Of a stretch of DNA of 64,000 nt, positions 1 through 14,188 are shown one piece after another. Source of the DNA: Chaetorhynchus papuensis. Taxonomy: Eukaryota; Chordata; Aves; Passeriformes; Rhipiduridae. Position 1 is the first letter of the stretch. The number at the start of each line of letters is the position of its first letter. Position numbers and translations under genes: made by a program. The stretch covers positions 346,716 through 410,715 of the forward strand of contig VWYX01000702.1 of assembly GCA_013396525.1 (NCBI GenBank), written 5' to 3'. A model generated the notes under the pieces. That model was not told the DNA's origin and ran no database searches. It saw only the letters and a list, made by a program, of their open reading frames with translations.

Positions 1-33
1 CCATCTACCCACCCATCCATCTACCCACCCATC
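1..33. repeat. CATC/CACC-type tetranucleotide microsatellite, cut by window edge
   Basis: The first 33 bases are an imperfect tetranucleotide array alternating ccat, ctac and ccac words. It probably continues to the left of the window. No other role is visible. Confidence 0.8.
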
Positions 34-141
34 TTTAATAGGTCTAAGCAAGCTGTTTGCCCCCAGTCTTTAAATGCCTTTAAGTTCTGTATAATCGTCC
101 AGCCTTCTCTAGTAGCAGCATTTCTGATTTCACAGCTGACA

Positions 142-219
142 CTTCTCTGAGTAGAAGATTGGACCAGATGACCTCTTACTGTGGTCCCTTTCAACATATA
201 GTCCTGTGATGCTGTGAAT
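142..219 (+). mobile_element. CR1 LINE 3' end fragment
   Basis: The stretch reads as a worn CR1 tail: a segment resembling 'ggaccagatgacctctt', then 'ggtccctttcaac', then a terminal 'cctgtgatgctgtgaat'. This order (ttgga-c-agatgacct, ggtcccttccaac, short ctgtgat tail) is the hallmark of the avian CR1 3' end. It is severely 5'-truncated, as most CR1 copies are, and has no coding capacity. Confidence 0.75.
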
Positions 220-3114
220 CTCTTTCTAATAAAAAGAAGAAAATAACAAATGTTTTCCTAAAGTCTTCATGCTTGATAATAATTCATAACTGTATTTTGA
301 GACTTATCCATCACATTTTAATAAACTAATGTCTGGTCTGTTGATTTTGTGTTCCCCTAATTTCTTGGTCAAAGCCTTTGCATGATACTGAACTACATGC
401 CCTAGAGAAACTTTCAACATCATTACTGTTCATTCTACTAGCCAAATTTATATTCTCATCTAAACCTCTCAAAATGCACCAGCCTTTTTAACATGGAGTT
501 TTTAAGCAAAGAGTCATAGCTGACTAAAATTAATGTTTAAGCAGAGCCAGTAGAGAGCTCGAGAACTTGTCTTTGATTTATTAAGCGGGTAATAGTTCTT
601 TCTCACTCTGTAACATTCCCAAGTTATGGTTTAAGTCTTTGTTATGAGAACAGCAATTTGAAGGATGATGCCAAAATAATCAAACTTATTTTTCAAAAGT
701 CTCTTTCTCTCTCTTGCTGCCATCTAGTTTTTAGGTTCATAAGCAGCAGAAAAATTGTTGTTCCTTATATTAATTTTTTAAAAACAATCTTTGTTCCCTA
801 CTGAAATAGTGAACTCTGTCTAGTTGAAATAAGACTTCCTTTCACCTTCTAAAAAGGGCAGGGTCTGAGGAATTTTTTTATTTCAATAGTTTAACTTCTG
901 TATGAAATACATGTGCATGTTATATAAGTGTTTGAAGATGATTTTACATATTACAGTGCTATTTTTATTAATATATAAACTATAATTTAATCTAAAATAA
1001 ATCGGTTATCTTTATTACTTAGGCAAACTCACCAACTGTGTTTTATGCAGAATATTCGGTCTGCTGAATTTCACTGATATGACAGGCAGTAACAGTTCTG
1101 TTAGAACATCGTAAAAAGATCACAAAGAAAACAAGAAAGAAATGTGGAAATAGAATTGAAAAAAGATAGCACAGTTTGTGTCAGGGTAAGAGAAAATGAT
1201 TATAAAATGATAACTAGCTTTTACTCAAAAACTCAAATGAGTTTTGAAGGCTTTTGCTGCTTGCAGAGGCAGCAGTCCAGGTGAATGGTGCGTCTCACCT
1301 GCCAGCAATGCAGCAGGGTACTACAAGGAAAAGCTGTGGCATTTACATGTAGCGGCAGAAAGAGAGATGTCACAACTAAATTACTGATCCTCATCTGCTG
1401 TATTTCTGAGAGCTGCTTGTCTGTTTGTGTCCCCATGCTTGGAGTCCATCATCCTACCATCAGTTGCCTTAGAGACTACTGTCTGCTAATGTGTTCCCTC
1501 TGCACTCAAAAGGCACCTGTGCAGCTTAATTTCCACCCATTTCAGATAGTACTGGGTGTGTCACTGTCCCTTTGCTCTCAAGGGATTCTAGACTTAGAGC
1601 AGATGCTTGACACTTCTTACTTCAAGTAACCTATGTGGGTGTATGGATGGTGGGACTGGCTGTGCTGGTGAGTGAGAGCTAGACCCAAGTAGGAAATCAT
1701 TGTTGACAGTCTGTGACAATTATATCCATGTTTTCCTAATACTAGATGATACTTTAGCCATGACACATCAAGCAGTGCAGAAGAAATGGCATACCCATGC
1801 ACAAGGATGCATAGGTATGTCATTTGTTTTTTGGAAGTAAAGTAACTCTGTAGTTTTTTTTTTAACTTGGTTTCATCAAAGTTGCTGGTTGTTGCACCAG
1901 AGAACATCAAACACACCCTTTTCCTTGTGTGAAATGCAAATAAAAGAGAAGGCTAAATGGGTCTGATGCAAAATAACAAAGTGCTGCACATAAGGTGATT
2001 ATGGTGAGTTTGTCTTCCTTACTGCCTAAGGAAAATAACTCAGCATGGGTCAGATCCTCAGCTGACACAGTTGGTGCAGATTCACTGAAACAGAAAGAAG
2101 GCTGTATCTATAAATATTTCGCCACTTCAGAGTAACTCTGAGAAGAAAAATAATATATCAGAGACTATCCTTTACTAAGTTGTTCTTACTCCACATACCA
2201 CCTCTGGTGAACTCCAGGCATATTTAATTATGTTACCATATGTTGCCCTCCTCAACAGACATGTTTTTAATAAGTTAACTCAGGACTGTTCATGAATAAT
2301 TGAAGACTGAAAGGGGTAGAAGAAGAGAAGGTTGGGTTTTTCTTTATTCTTCAAGCTGGTCCCACAGCAGACTCAAGACTTAATTTTTGCCAGTGATGCT
2401 TTCTGTTTCCTTTCTAGCTCTGTTCCTACCCCTTCCCTCAACAATCCGTTCAGTTTAAAGTCTCTACTGAAAACAGATTGAAGCGGGTTGCAAACAGCAG
2501 GTAGGTGTATCATGCCTCTTTTAACAAATTAAAATGTGTATTGCAGTCTAAGCTAGTTCTATGTTTTTTCTCTGGTCAACAGTAGAAGAGTTTAGGCCAA
2601 GAGAAAGAGGGCTTAGGAAACCAGTTTATCCCACCCTCCCCTGAGTGTCTAGGACCAGTGTGAAGGGCTAGGGTGAGTCTATGTCCAGTCATGAAAAGAG
2701 TCAAGGTGGTCAACTTGGACTAGACAAGCTTTTTACTGAGCCATTGAGCCAGCTCGAGTCCATTAATAACCATGAAAAGGAAGTAAAGTAGAACAGAAAA
2801 ATTTTGTTTAATTAAAAAAAAAAATCTAGAAGCCTCGTTCTTTTGTAATCCTGACCCAGTATAGCTGCTGTAATGGCACGTGGACTAGAACCTTAATCTG
2901 CAGGTGGCTGTGGATGAGGAGCTGACATAAAGCAACCATTGCAATTAGAACTTCCTTCTCTGGCCTACCACTCAGAACCATAGATGTTTCAATAGGCTGT
3001 ATTTTCGAAACAAAATTTCTTGGTCAGCTAACTTACTTTTCAGCTGTAGTTTCACCTGGTTGAAGAGGCCAAGAGCAGAAAACTTTTATTTGTGATTCAA
3101 TAAATATTGTGTGG
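220..3114. other. Intergenic, no gene recognised
   Basis: AT-rich unique-looking DNA. Open frames are short (up to 114 codons), have no recognisable motifs and overlap each other on both strands, as expected by chance. I see no repeat that I can classify. Confidence 0.6.
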
Positions 3115-3299
3115 AGGTGCATACACCAGGTTTACCAGGGAAGTGGTCACAGCACCAAGCCTGACAGAGTTCAAGAAGCACTTAAAAAATACTCTTGTGC
3201 ACGTGGTGTGACTCTTTGGGATGGTGCTGTGCAGGGCTGGGAGCTGGACTTCATGATCCTTGTGGATCCCTTCCAACACAGATTATTCTATGATTTTTT
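3115..3299 (+). mobile_element. CR1 LINE 3' end fragment
   Basis: This matches the CR1 3' region in order: 'ccagggaagtggtcacagc', 'caagcctgacagagttcaag', a 'gtgtgactctttgggatgg' block, 'gggctgggagctggacttc', then 'atccttgtggatcccttcc' and a terminal 'attctatgattttttgat'. In the reading frame one still sees the decayed C-terminal peptide of CR1 ORF2. It belongs to the same broad CR1 subgroup as the minus-strand copy ending at 34572. Confidence 0.85.
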
Positions 3300-6200
3300 G
3301 ATCTGCAGACAAAGGTGCTGCTATTTCTATCTAATTACCGATGTTTGGGTTAATCTGGAGGATGCGTAATTGGCAGATGAAGCAGAAAATAACCCTCATT
3401 TCCAAAGAGAAGGTAACTGCTGTGTCCAGTGCCTGATGATTCTTGCTGCAGTTGAGAGATTTTTGATATAAAATTTTCTTTTGGAGTCTGGGGAAACATT
3501 CTACTGCTTTGAACTGAACAGAAAATAAAGATGTACCTCTAACTAGAAAAAGAATACAGTTCTTTTATCAAAAAGGAATCAGATTTATTTTGGAAGGAAT
3601 GGCAAATAAGATTTTTCTCTCAGTTCCTTGAGGTCTGAGATATTTTATTTTCATTTTTAAATGCTTCCCCATATTGCAGTGCCAGTGGGGAGTGTGATTT
3701 GTTCTTCCTCTTTTGCTGAGTTCACATGATGCCACTCCTGTTACTAATGCCTTAGTGTCTGCTCAACTCCATTAATGGCCATTGTGCATTAAACCATTTT
3801 GCCACCTGGCATCTTTCTTTCACAGCATCTATTGCTTGCAACAAAGCAGTCAGATAATTTTTCTCTGTGGCTGGCACAGCAGAGGATGTGGTAGGAGCTG
3901 GTCTGGCAGAGCAATGATGGATGACCATAATCATCCCTGTCTGGATAGAAAGTGTATCACCTACCAATTTGTTCTGTTCCTGCCAGCTAGAAAAGCAAAC
4001 TAACAAAATAGCTGGATGGCTCCAGCATGGCAACAAACTTCTGCACCAGCTACTAGAATTGTTTGACAACCTATTTGCCATGTGAATAAAGAAGCCTAAA
4101 CTTGTTTATCTAGCTACAAACTAACCAGCTTCTCTGTTGATTCTGCACTGTAGAGTCACTGAGCAGGCAGGAAATGTAAAGAAACAAACAGAGCTAATTC
4201 TTCAGCACTGGATGTGCCTCACATCTCCCAGTCTCATGTCATGACCAAAGCCACAGCTTTAAAGAAAGAAGGATGCTCTTCAATCTCTTTTCTGTTCCCA
4301 GACTCTTCTCATATACTCAGCACATTCAGTTTGCCTTGAGACAAATGGTCATAAGGTGACATTGGTATTTGAACTTGGAAACACAAAGAATTTCTCTGAG
4401 TTGTCTCTCTGAAGCTGTGTGGGGTTTGAGGGCACCAAGATGATGTAGGAAGACAGGACAAACAATCTCAATTGCTGGTTGCTCGTTGCCTAATGAGGCA
4501 GTTTGGAAAATTACTTCGGTCCTGCTCAACCCAAAATATACTGGACTCACTGCAAGGCTCCTCAGCAACCAATGTGTCTACTCTGAACTGCTGATAATTT
4601 CTTTCTTGCAGGGAGAAGCTTGAGACATCTCACTTTGCCAGTTATCAAAGACGAAGCCCATATTCAAGGGGCTGCAGGTTCACTGTCAATATTGCAAACT
4701 CTCATCAAGAGTTTTCTCGTATTCAGCTCTTCTAAAATGTTCTGGAGCCAAGTGATAACATGCTAGTCTTGGATTTAATTTTCAGCATCACAACATTTTT
4801 ATTTCTTCTGACTGGGAAAAGAGCTTGAAATTGGAGATTCAGAAGGACTGATGGAAAAATCCCCCACTGGCTGTTTTAATTATTGGTGTTTTAAGAACAT
4901 CTCATAATACCTTCCGAGCTGACTTGTAGCTTTGTTCAGTTCCTAGCTAAATGCTTCCTTTCAACAGTTCCAGGTAAGGTGCTGAGCATGTGTCAGGTGA
5001 ACAGTGATACAGGCACTTTGCCCAGGGAAGAAATATTTTGGTAGAAATATTGAGTGCCCAGGATGGATAAAATTCAGTGTCCTTTTTGAAATATAAACAT
5101 GGAACTATTTTGTTTGGGATAGCTTTTAAGAGTCAAATCTTCTCATAAGTACTAAGAAAAACTAAAACATTAAAAAAAATATTGGTTCTATACAAAAAAT
5201 TTGTAGTGGCTGTTTCATCAAATTAAGGAGCAGCTAGAAGTCCAGAAATGTACTGTGATCATTATTGTGTTCAGTGAGAATTCAGTTGCATAGGCCCTTT
5301 GCTTTTCTTTTTATGTTTGGAGGTGACCTATTTAAAAGTAAAATCTTCCATAGATGCTGCAGAATATATTGCAAGTCCCCCATGCTGTGACAGTCTGGAC
5401 AGTTCCCAACCACTGTGCAGGTTTTCCTGTCAAAGCAGCAAGGTTTTAAGGTCTTTCCTAGTGGAGGTTCTTGAAGCCATTGAATACATTCCCTGCACAG
5501 GAAATCTGCTACAGAATAACCTATTTTCTCTGAAGCAGAGGGGTCTTTTCAAAATGAGTGTTTCCTTATCTAACTGATCTCTTTTAATTTTACCCTTTTG
5601 CAAAAATTTCTTCTGGTTACTGGTTTGATTTAGGTTATTCAGGTTGTTAATTACCTGGGACTGTACAACAGTTTAGACTTCATGGTTATGTTTTTATTGT
5701 CGATTTTGTGAAGTTGGAAGAAGTACTTCATTACTTACAGGTATTTCCCACAACCCCTGTTGATTCTTGTTCAAGACCAGGAGTAATTATTAATCGTCCT
5801 GCTGCTTTTTATCTGGTGGAGGACAAATTATCTTAATGCACAGATTATAGCCAGGTGTGTCTGTCCAGCAGAAGATTCTTGCAGCACAAAATGCAAAGTT
5901 GGAAAGAAATTGTGTTCTCATCCTTATTCTCTGAGCCTGCTTGCCTGGTTTTGTTTTTTTTTTTTTCACAGTGTGTCTTTTGGCCATGGTCTTAAGGCCC
6001 TCTTTTTTCTTTTTTTTTTTGGAGGATGCTGCTTCACCTTTGTTTCTTGTTCCAGAGTCCTCGCTTGACTTTTTTTTTCTTTCCTAAAGCCCATTTATTC
6101 AAGGAATGTCATTATAAAATCATTGTTGAATGCCCTCCTGTTTCAGATGGTGAGCGCATTGCTTTAGAAAATGAGCCAATGTAAAAGTAGAATTCAGTTA

Positions 6201-9200
6201 CATATAATTTTCCCTCTAAAATTTGATTCTGCAAGGAATTCACAGGATGATAATCACACTGATCCCAAACTGCAATGGAAATTAAACAAACAAAAACTTA
6301 GGGCACAGGATAATGCCTGCAGCCTGCTCCTAAACGGTTGTTAGCAACCAGTGCTCAGGACTATGAAGGCTGTGCTTGGGTGATCAGCCCTATCTGAGGA
6401 TTTCTGTGGCAGCCCAGCTCACTGGGCTGTTTGGAGGGGCTGCCTTGTGGGCTGTGACTGGCTGAGCCTTTTGGAAGAAGTGCAGTAAGAAAGAGTACAC
6501 TAACTAGTACTGAGAAACTTTTAGGCTTTAAAACCAGACAAAAATTGGCTTGATACCTGCCCAAACCCATGTGTGAGTACCTTTCTATCCCAACTGCGTG
6601 CAGATTTTTTTATTTTTGCTTTTGGAAATAGACTGCAGTTCCCTACTGTTTTCAAAACCAACTTACCAACCTGCCTGAGGCAGCCTAGCATTGGGCACTC
6701 CAAACACTTTGCACTTCATAACCACCCAGTCAGCTCACCACACGGGAGGGAAGCTGGTGGCCTTCTCATCTGAGTAGAACTGCCTAAATAAAATGTGTCT
6801 GTCCTAAATTACACAGGCTTCCTCTGCAGTCACCACTGAGAAGGACATACTCCATTCCAGGTTAAGCACTGGAGAGGCAGATGAACGGCACTCAGATATG
6901 TACCTGTCTTTCACTGATAACTCTGTGGGGAGCAGAGATAACTAGACTGACTGCCCAGCTTAGACCAGACAATTAGCTTTCAGCCAGCTATAACGCTGTG
7001 CAATTAATCTTGCATGATATTTAGAGTCTGTCAGTCTGCAGCTTTGCAGCACAGGAGACATGAGAAAGAGCACCAATATATTCAAGATGGAGTTTACTTT
7101 CTCTACATTTGTGTTCTGCTTACATTATGTAAGTAAAAATATAAAGGATTTGCTGTTTGTTTTTTTTTTAATGTAAGGAATAATTTAAATTCTGATCATA
7201 GTCACAGACCAGAAAACACTGCAATGTTTTTTGCTGATTACATGTTTTTCTCTTTGCCAACTCACACCTCTAGTAAAGTCAAATCAGATGCATACTTTGT
7301 CTTCATTAAACTAAATTTTCAGTTTGATGTTAGAAAAATAACCAAGTAAATTAGACCTGCAGTGTTATTTGGGGATACCTGTCATGATATAAAACATATT
7401 CTTCCTTGTTTGCAGTAAGTGAAAAAGTAATGGATTTGCTTGAAGTTGCTCTCCAAGCAATTTGCAGCTGACATAAATATTACTTGCATCATTTATTGGT
7501 TGCTACCAAAATAATGTTAAAGAACAATAGTTTGCAGTATTTGCTTCGTATTCAAGACTGCTGCACGTTATGTCACCGACTGTGTGTGAAACTCACACAT
7601 ATGTGAGGAAATTGAAAAAAACTGTGTCTAGTTTGGCAAAAAAATACTTAAGCAAAAAAACAGCTTTTACTCTTTGAAAAAAAAGCCCACACTGGACATT
7701 ATTTTGCTTTAGCTTCATCAGAAAGAACAATCATTGTCCTAGGAACCGGTGTACAGGGAAATAAGCTTGCCCTGAGTTGTGTGCGACTGCACAGAGGCAG
7801 CTTCAAGGTTGCCAGCTAAACTGTTCTACAAGTCTGTCAGTGAGTCAGATCCTGCTGCTAAAGAGATATCTTTCAAAGCCCAGCATCTGAGTCCTTTATT
7901 GCAATCCAAGATTGGGAATGATGTTTTAGTTTGACTGTACCTGGCACAGAGCTGTCAGTTACCCTTGCCTTTATCTCATTTCAGTTATCTTGTTTCCTTT
8001 CAGTTGCTTATTTCATAGATCTGGGACATTTATTTGACTATTTTGCTTTATCCACTCTCCCCAGTATTGCTTTCTATTTTATTCTAAATGTTCTTGGCTG
8101 AAAGGGGCAGGTGCAGCTTTACAATGGGTTAGGTGCAGAAGTTCCCTTTTCTTCCATGTGTGTGTATATAGGAGAGGCACTGAGCTGAAATTCATGTTTT
8201 GCAGCTGAAGGCTCAAGACAGGATAGTCATATCATTATATATCTTGGATGTAGCTTTTCAGCTGAAAAGACAAGTAAATCCACTTCAGGCTGTGTTAAAT
8301 GGATAGGAGTACGTTTTGTTTTTCCAGTTGTATTCTAGTCAGAAACAGGGTTATATTCTGATTTACTGGTGCTGAATCCTCTTAACTGAATAACATATTT
8401 AAGGGGATCCACACCCCGTAAGACATAAAGTTTGTCTCCATATTCCAAGGTTATGACTTCCTAGATGTCTTCCCAGAACTGAGCTCAGCTGGCTCCCATG
8501 GGCTGGGGGCTTTGCCACCCGCTCCAGCTCTTCGTGCCTTCCCTGGTGACTCCTCTCTTGATCAGCACCTATGCCTGCAAGGCCTGCAGGTGACTGCTGC
8601 TGTCTTGACAACACTACCACCATGTAATGTTTTAGCTTGGGACAGGATGCAGTAACCCCTAAACATCTGCAATCCTGTGCATGTTCTTTCATACAAGTGA
8701 GATTATAAAACAAAAAAAGTTAAATGACAGTATTTATGGGACCAAGATATTATAAATTTGTGTTTGGAGTCTTTGAAATGGTCCAGATTGTTCATAAGAA
8801 AGCAGCAAATTTGAGGAGCGCCTTCGTTAGAAATACTTTCTAGCTCAGGAAACAAGAATAATTCCAAACCCATATTTAATCTTCCAGAGAAAAGTGATTT
8901 TTTTCACTGAAATTTTGAGGAATTGCACAAATATATATATGCATGTTTTTGCATTTCCTTTATAAGCTCTGCTGTGCTCTTTAGTCATTCATAGACAGAG
9001 ATTTATTATCTGCGCTAAGGGTGAATTCATCATCCAAAAAACTGGCCTAGAACATACTCTTCCTTAAAGGTCCCCTGCTTTTACATAACCCTGGTGTCTG
9101 TCCCTGTCTTCAGGTGATGGCACTGCAGCTCACCAAGCAATATACTTTGGTAGGGACAGGCTCTTGCCAATTCTTTTTTGATAAAATATCTGTACAGGAA

Positions 9201-12200
9201 TTAAGTCTGGCAATACGCTTTTTCCTCCAAGTTTTTAAAAATCCCATTCTAGGAGAATCTGTAGAGTTCCCAGAAGGCTGTCTGTGCTCATGTAAGACAA
9301 AAACCTGTCACTTTATAAGTGTAAGAATCATTTCATGACTGCCTTATATTAATTTCATATATTTCTCTGGTTTTCCCTGTTCTCTATTTTTCATTTCCTT
9401 TATATGTGCAGATGAACAAAATATCAATACCTCTCTTCCCTGAGACCCTGAGGTTTCTTTCTGACAAGGAGCTCTGCTTATTGCATATTACACCTGCGGA
9501 ACTGGCTTCTTCATTTTGGGTAAACACCTGGCTTCTTCTTATCACCCTTTTTGAACTAAAGCTGATGAAGTTTAGTAGAGTCTAGCTATAGATCTCAATG
9601 TCCAGTCTTCACACCTGTAGTTGCACTTTTTCTTCTCCTACAGGCTCAGATCATTTTTTTCCTCAGACTGTGGAAAGTAAAGGACTGTTAGGAGTTGTGA
9701 CATCCCAGGGCAGGGACAGCTTCATGCAGCAGGAATCAAAAATGAAGGCCATAGAATTTAGATTAGAAGCCATTATACAGATGAGGAAGTTTCCTTTTCT
9801 TAAAGAAGGGGATAAAATTATTTAGAAGAAATTTCTGGTAATGTTTTAGTACTGCTAATTTCTGGGACAGTTTTATTGTGTTATAGAAGAATCCATTTTG
9901 TTTTCTACTCACACAGTTAGATGATTACTATAGTAGTAAAACACCCATTCTTGCCTTTTAACAGGTATATCTGATCCTCCCTGAGTGGATAGAGCCCATC
10001 TCTTAAAGACAGAATTGCTCAAGATATAGCAGTAGTCTGCAAGGCTTCTGCTATATTTTACTGTTTAAACTGTATCACCAAAAGTATAAGCAATGCCTGA
10101 GCAAATAGTCATTTCTTAAAATACTCTAGCTACTGACTCTCAGTTAAGAAAAGGATTGCTCTTTGGCTTTTCACATTACTGCACTCTTGATGTGACTAGT
10201 AGTGGGTGGATATTTCAAACAGAACCCATTTGATTATGAGAGTGTAGGTGATACACTATTTTCTCATTTCCAAATAATCTCCTCATTAGAGAAAGTACGA
10301 GTGGTAAATGAGGAGTTTCTCCTCCAGGTGTCCACTGTGTATATACAGCATGTTTCCCAGGCAGTGCTCGTTGGCATTTGTAAATGATCTGTTCTCCATC
10401 TGAGAGCTTTAAAGTATTGGATGCAGCTGCTCATGCTTTGCCCCATTTGTAAATAGTTTTAAATATGCATGATCATCTCTGGCAGATTGCTTTACTTGCA
10501 GGATTTATGAGTTTTTTGACTTCTCTCTTATAAAGTAATTCACCATAGTGTCTCCTGCACCCTCCTTTTGAAATAAACAGAGAATCTGCACATTCTGAAA
10601 TCCGGGATTTTAGAAGGAACTGTCAGAAAATGTAAAGTCATGGAATGTCAGCAACGCTCATGTTTAGACTCCTAATCACTTACCCCCCAGGAGTGCTTTT
10701 CCCTCCCCTCCTTATTCAATATGCCATATGTCAGCAATTAACAGTGAGTCAAATTACAGCTCAACACAGTTTTGCTCATGCAGTTAGTGGAGTAGGCAAG
10801 AATCAAAGTTAATCCAACAACTATTCATAAATGTAATGCAAAGGGCAAATGGAAATTGGCTGGAAAATTATGGATGGTGAAATGTCAATGTTATAAATTA
10901 TTTTAGCTTCAGAGTTCTGAGAGGCAAGATGGAGCTTAGTAAATAATAAACTTTTCTAAAATTCTTTGGCTTTTAACAAAAAAAAAAGGTATTTTTGAGT
11001 CAAACCCCTCTGACTGAAATTGGGACCCCATAGTGCTGACTGCATTGGTGTGAATGACCAGGACGACATGCTCCATTCTGACCTGCACAGTGCTGTGCTC
11101 AAGGCAAGGTGCACTGAGTGTGGTGTATGGAAGAGAGGACTAAGAGGGCATAAATGGGTTATATTTGCTTTTTTCTCAAGTAAAGGTCAGGGGCAGATTG
11201 CTGTAGCCACATGAGAGCAGCTCGGACCACACAAGAACTCTGCTGGACTACATCCAAAGAGCAGGTCTCACCTCATTCCAGTTTAGGATTTCCTGGTGAT
11301 TTCTCAGAGTTGCCTGCAGATTTTTCAAAGTGCATGTGTGTGCCTGTGTGCATTAAATCATTTCTCATGGGCTGTTCAAAAGCCAAGAGATGAAGTGCCA
11401 TAGTACAAATAATGCTCTAAGGATTAGAAAGGTAGTGATAACAATAATCACTAGTGATAGGCAGAGGAATTACTGGCAGAAGCTTAGTATTTTATGATTT
11501 CTAAGTTTTACACAGATTTCAGAATTAAAATTTAAGGCATAATTATTATTCTCCCTATCCTATTTCTCAAAGCCTAATTTTTACAGAATCGATATTGATT
11601 ACCAAAAACCATCATAGCAAAATGTGATTCATCACCCTTAGAGACTACATTTTTTTTCAGACTAGAATTTTCCACTATTGTTTGAGATGTTGTAAAATTT
11701 ATATTCATAAAAGAATATCTGATAAGCCAAGAAATACTGTAAATGTATTTCAAACTTATCTGTGCCTGGCCCATCTACAATCTTCTGCAGGAGGTTATAT
11801 TTCAACCTCTGGTTATTTTGCCTTCAGGAACCAGAACCTATATAGTATTTCCTATTATGAACTAATTTCCAGTTCATCAGCTTGATTTGTTAGATAGCAA
11901 TCTAAGAACCATCATATGGATAGCACAATGTTCATCAAGTGTTATCTCAATTTTTTTCAATTTCTCTGTAAGCCACTTATAATCTTTAGTGAGAGATTTC
12001 AAACATTTCATCCATCGTATTCTGAATTATATCTAACCTTGTATTTCTATCTCCCAAATTTTCAGTTCGTATATTTCCTATGTCTTACTCCATTAGAAAA
12101 AAAAAAAGGGAATGAAGAAAGCAGATTAGGAAAAATTAGTATATGTCTCTGCATGATTTAAGAAGCTCTCAAACAATAGTTTTTCAAGTGTGATGAATTG

Positions 12201-13019
12201 CAATATTCTGAACGCAGTGGCATTTGCAGGACTGTTCTCTGACAGAACTGGATCTCCCACAGAGGTATGCCACTCACATGGATGAGATGTGATTGCAGAA
12301 AAGTCTCTGTGACTGAGCTTATTTTGCTATTTTCTATATTAAGAAAGAACTTTTACGAGGTTAGTGTCTGCATATCTCCATCTTCTGACAGGATTATTGT
12401 GTGACTTCAGATAAATTATTTCCCACCCTGTGTCTCAGAGTGCTGGTTCCCTGACTGTCCTCTAGCTCGTCGTTTTCATGGAGATTTTTTCAGTCACGGC
12501 AGTGAGCATTTGCATTAACGAAGCTATAATATCATTAATCCATCTTTTTTTTTTCAATACTACCAGAAAAATTATGCTTTCCAGAATGCTTGTGTTATGT
12601 AAAGGAATAATGGGGAAACAAAGCTCAGCTGTTTTGTGGTAAAATTTGTTGGAAATAGTCAGAATTTATTATCTTCGCCACCAGATATGATGATCTACAG
12701 TTTGACTGCAAGACATTCTGTGCCTGGGTCCTGCCAGGTTTTCATGAAGAGAAAGGAAAACATTCTGATTCCTTGTCACCACTGGATGGTTTGGAGAGAC
12801 AGCTCATATGAACACAGGAGGCATGTCTGAAGCAAAGAAACAGACCTATAATAGACCCCTCTCCCCTGGCTTCACCCCACGGAACTGGATGGTGAAAAGG
12901 GCAGTCCTGAGAATAACACACTCAGGAGAGGACTAGAGGAGCTGAAGGTACAAAGGGACATGTACAGTTGGAGGAGACTGTGACAGGATCAGATATTTTG
13001 GAGAAGTTTATAATCATTA
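3300..13019. other. Intergenic, no gene recognised
   Basis: About 9.7 kb without a supportable gene. There are short homopolymer runs (for example around 5951 and 6005-6080) and a slightly GC-richer patch at 8400-8700 that I could not assign to a gene or repeat family. Open frames stay near or below 110 codons with no family resemblance. Confidence 0.6.
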
Positions 13020-13056
13020 CTACCTACCTACCCACCTACCTACCTACCTACCTACC
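13020..13056. repeat. (CTAC)n microsatellite
   Basis: About nine consecutive ctac/ccac words directly abutting the GAAA array that follows. Together they form a compound microsatellite and a likely length-polymorphic marker. Confidence 0.95.
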
Positions 13057-13092
13057 GAAAGAGAAAGAGTGAAAGAAAGGAAAAAAGAAGGA

Positions 13093-13167
<75 letters not shown>
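13057..13167. repeat. (GAAA)n microsatellite
   Basis: The first ~35 bases are an imperfect purine tract (gaaagagaaagagtgaaag and similar). The remainder is an essentially perfect gaaa array up to 13167. Pure homopurine tracts like this are prone to replication slippage and can form triplex DNA, and array length in the assembly may be inexact. Confidence 0.97.
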
Positions 13168-13784
13168 CACTAAACCATAAGATTTTTTAACATAATATAA
13201 ACATTTTCTCAACATAACATTTTCCTAACAAAAGCCAGTATTAGATCCTTTAAGGAAAGAAGAAAAAGCATTTTAGCAACTAATTTGGATCGGAGATGGA
13301 ATATCTATTGCCAGAGCACCACATAAAGGGACAGAGAGGCACAGACCATGCTGCTACAGTTTGGAATTAATGGGAGTGAAAAAAGCAGAGGAAGGAAAAC
13401 TATTAGATGTGATAACAGAAATCACAGAACTCAGTCTGCAACTTGGGAGGGAAAATAAAACCTGCAGGAAAATGTAGTAGAAGAGGAAATAATTGATTTG
13501 AGAACACGAAACACCCACAAACAGATGAATAAAGCAGAAGCTGGTAAGAAATTAACAGTATGAGGTACACATTTAGATCACAAAGGGTGAAAATCCAGGA
13601 AGAAGAATAATTTGTATTTCATATTTCAGAAGGAGAATCAAGCAAGATCATGATGACTTTATCCTCTCTTCTTCCCTGTCTTCTTTCTCCTCTACTATTT
13701 CTCCATAAATTTTCCACATCCATTTGAAATTCCATTTTCTGGACAACTTTATCTTGTAATTGACTGAAAATAGAGTGCCTACAT
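13168..13784. other. Intergenic, purine-rich, no gene recognised
   Basis: AT- and purine-rich sequence between the microsatellite and the CR1 copy. I see no gene. A 92-codon minus-strand open frame (13648-13926) runs across the CR1 boundary and has no recognisable content. Confidence 0.55.
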
Positions 13785-14029
13785 CAGTCTTGGGACAGAA
13801 AGCTGAAAAGCAGATTTGACGAAGATACCTGGGGATGCTGGGGGACACCAAGTTGAATATGAGCAAGGAATGTGCTTTTGAAACAAAGAAAGCCAATAGC
13901 CTCCAAGACTGCATCAGGAAAAGCATCGATAGAAGTCAAGGAAGGTGACTATTACCATTAATCAGCACTGGAGGAAGAAACCTAGAGTCTCAGCTCCAAT
14001 TCTGAGCACCACAGAACCAAAAAGACCGG
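13785..14029 (+). mobile_element. CR1 LINE, left part (ORF2 C-terminal region)
   Basis: Old CR1 copy on the plus strand. It follows the CR1 consensus for the region just after the reverse transcriptase: 'gaagatacctggggatgctg', 'gacaccaagttgaatatgag', 'aatgtgctttt', 'aagaaagccaatagcctcca', then 'ctgagcaccacagaaccaaa'. Numerous indels destroy the frame. The element continues at 14636 after an unrelated insertion of about 600 bp. The exact left end is approximate. Confidence 0.75.
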
Positions 14030-14188
14030 GAAGACGGAAGTGGAGCTGCATGCACGGCGTAGGGCCAAGTTGGGTGCCAAGCAGAAAGAAGTACAGGGAG
14101 CAAGGTTTGGGAAGCACCACGCTCCAACTGGCATGCCTTTTGCATTGTCAGTGTCCCTGCAGCTCTGGGCTTTGTGGTTTTCTGAAAC

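Noticed and set aside
3752..4081. 109-codon minus-strand frame with a plausible-looking peptide
   Set aside because: No domain or transposase signature could be identified, and the opposite strand is also open over much of it. A protein search would be needed to reopen this.
12385..12445. MIR/L2-like core ('gtgacttcagataaatt…ctgtgtctcag')
   Set aside because: Only a short vague resemblance. Too diverged to call without a profile search.
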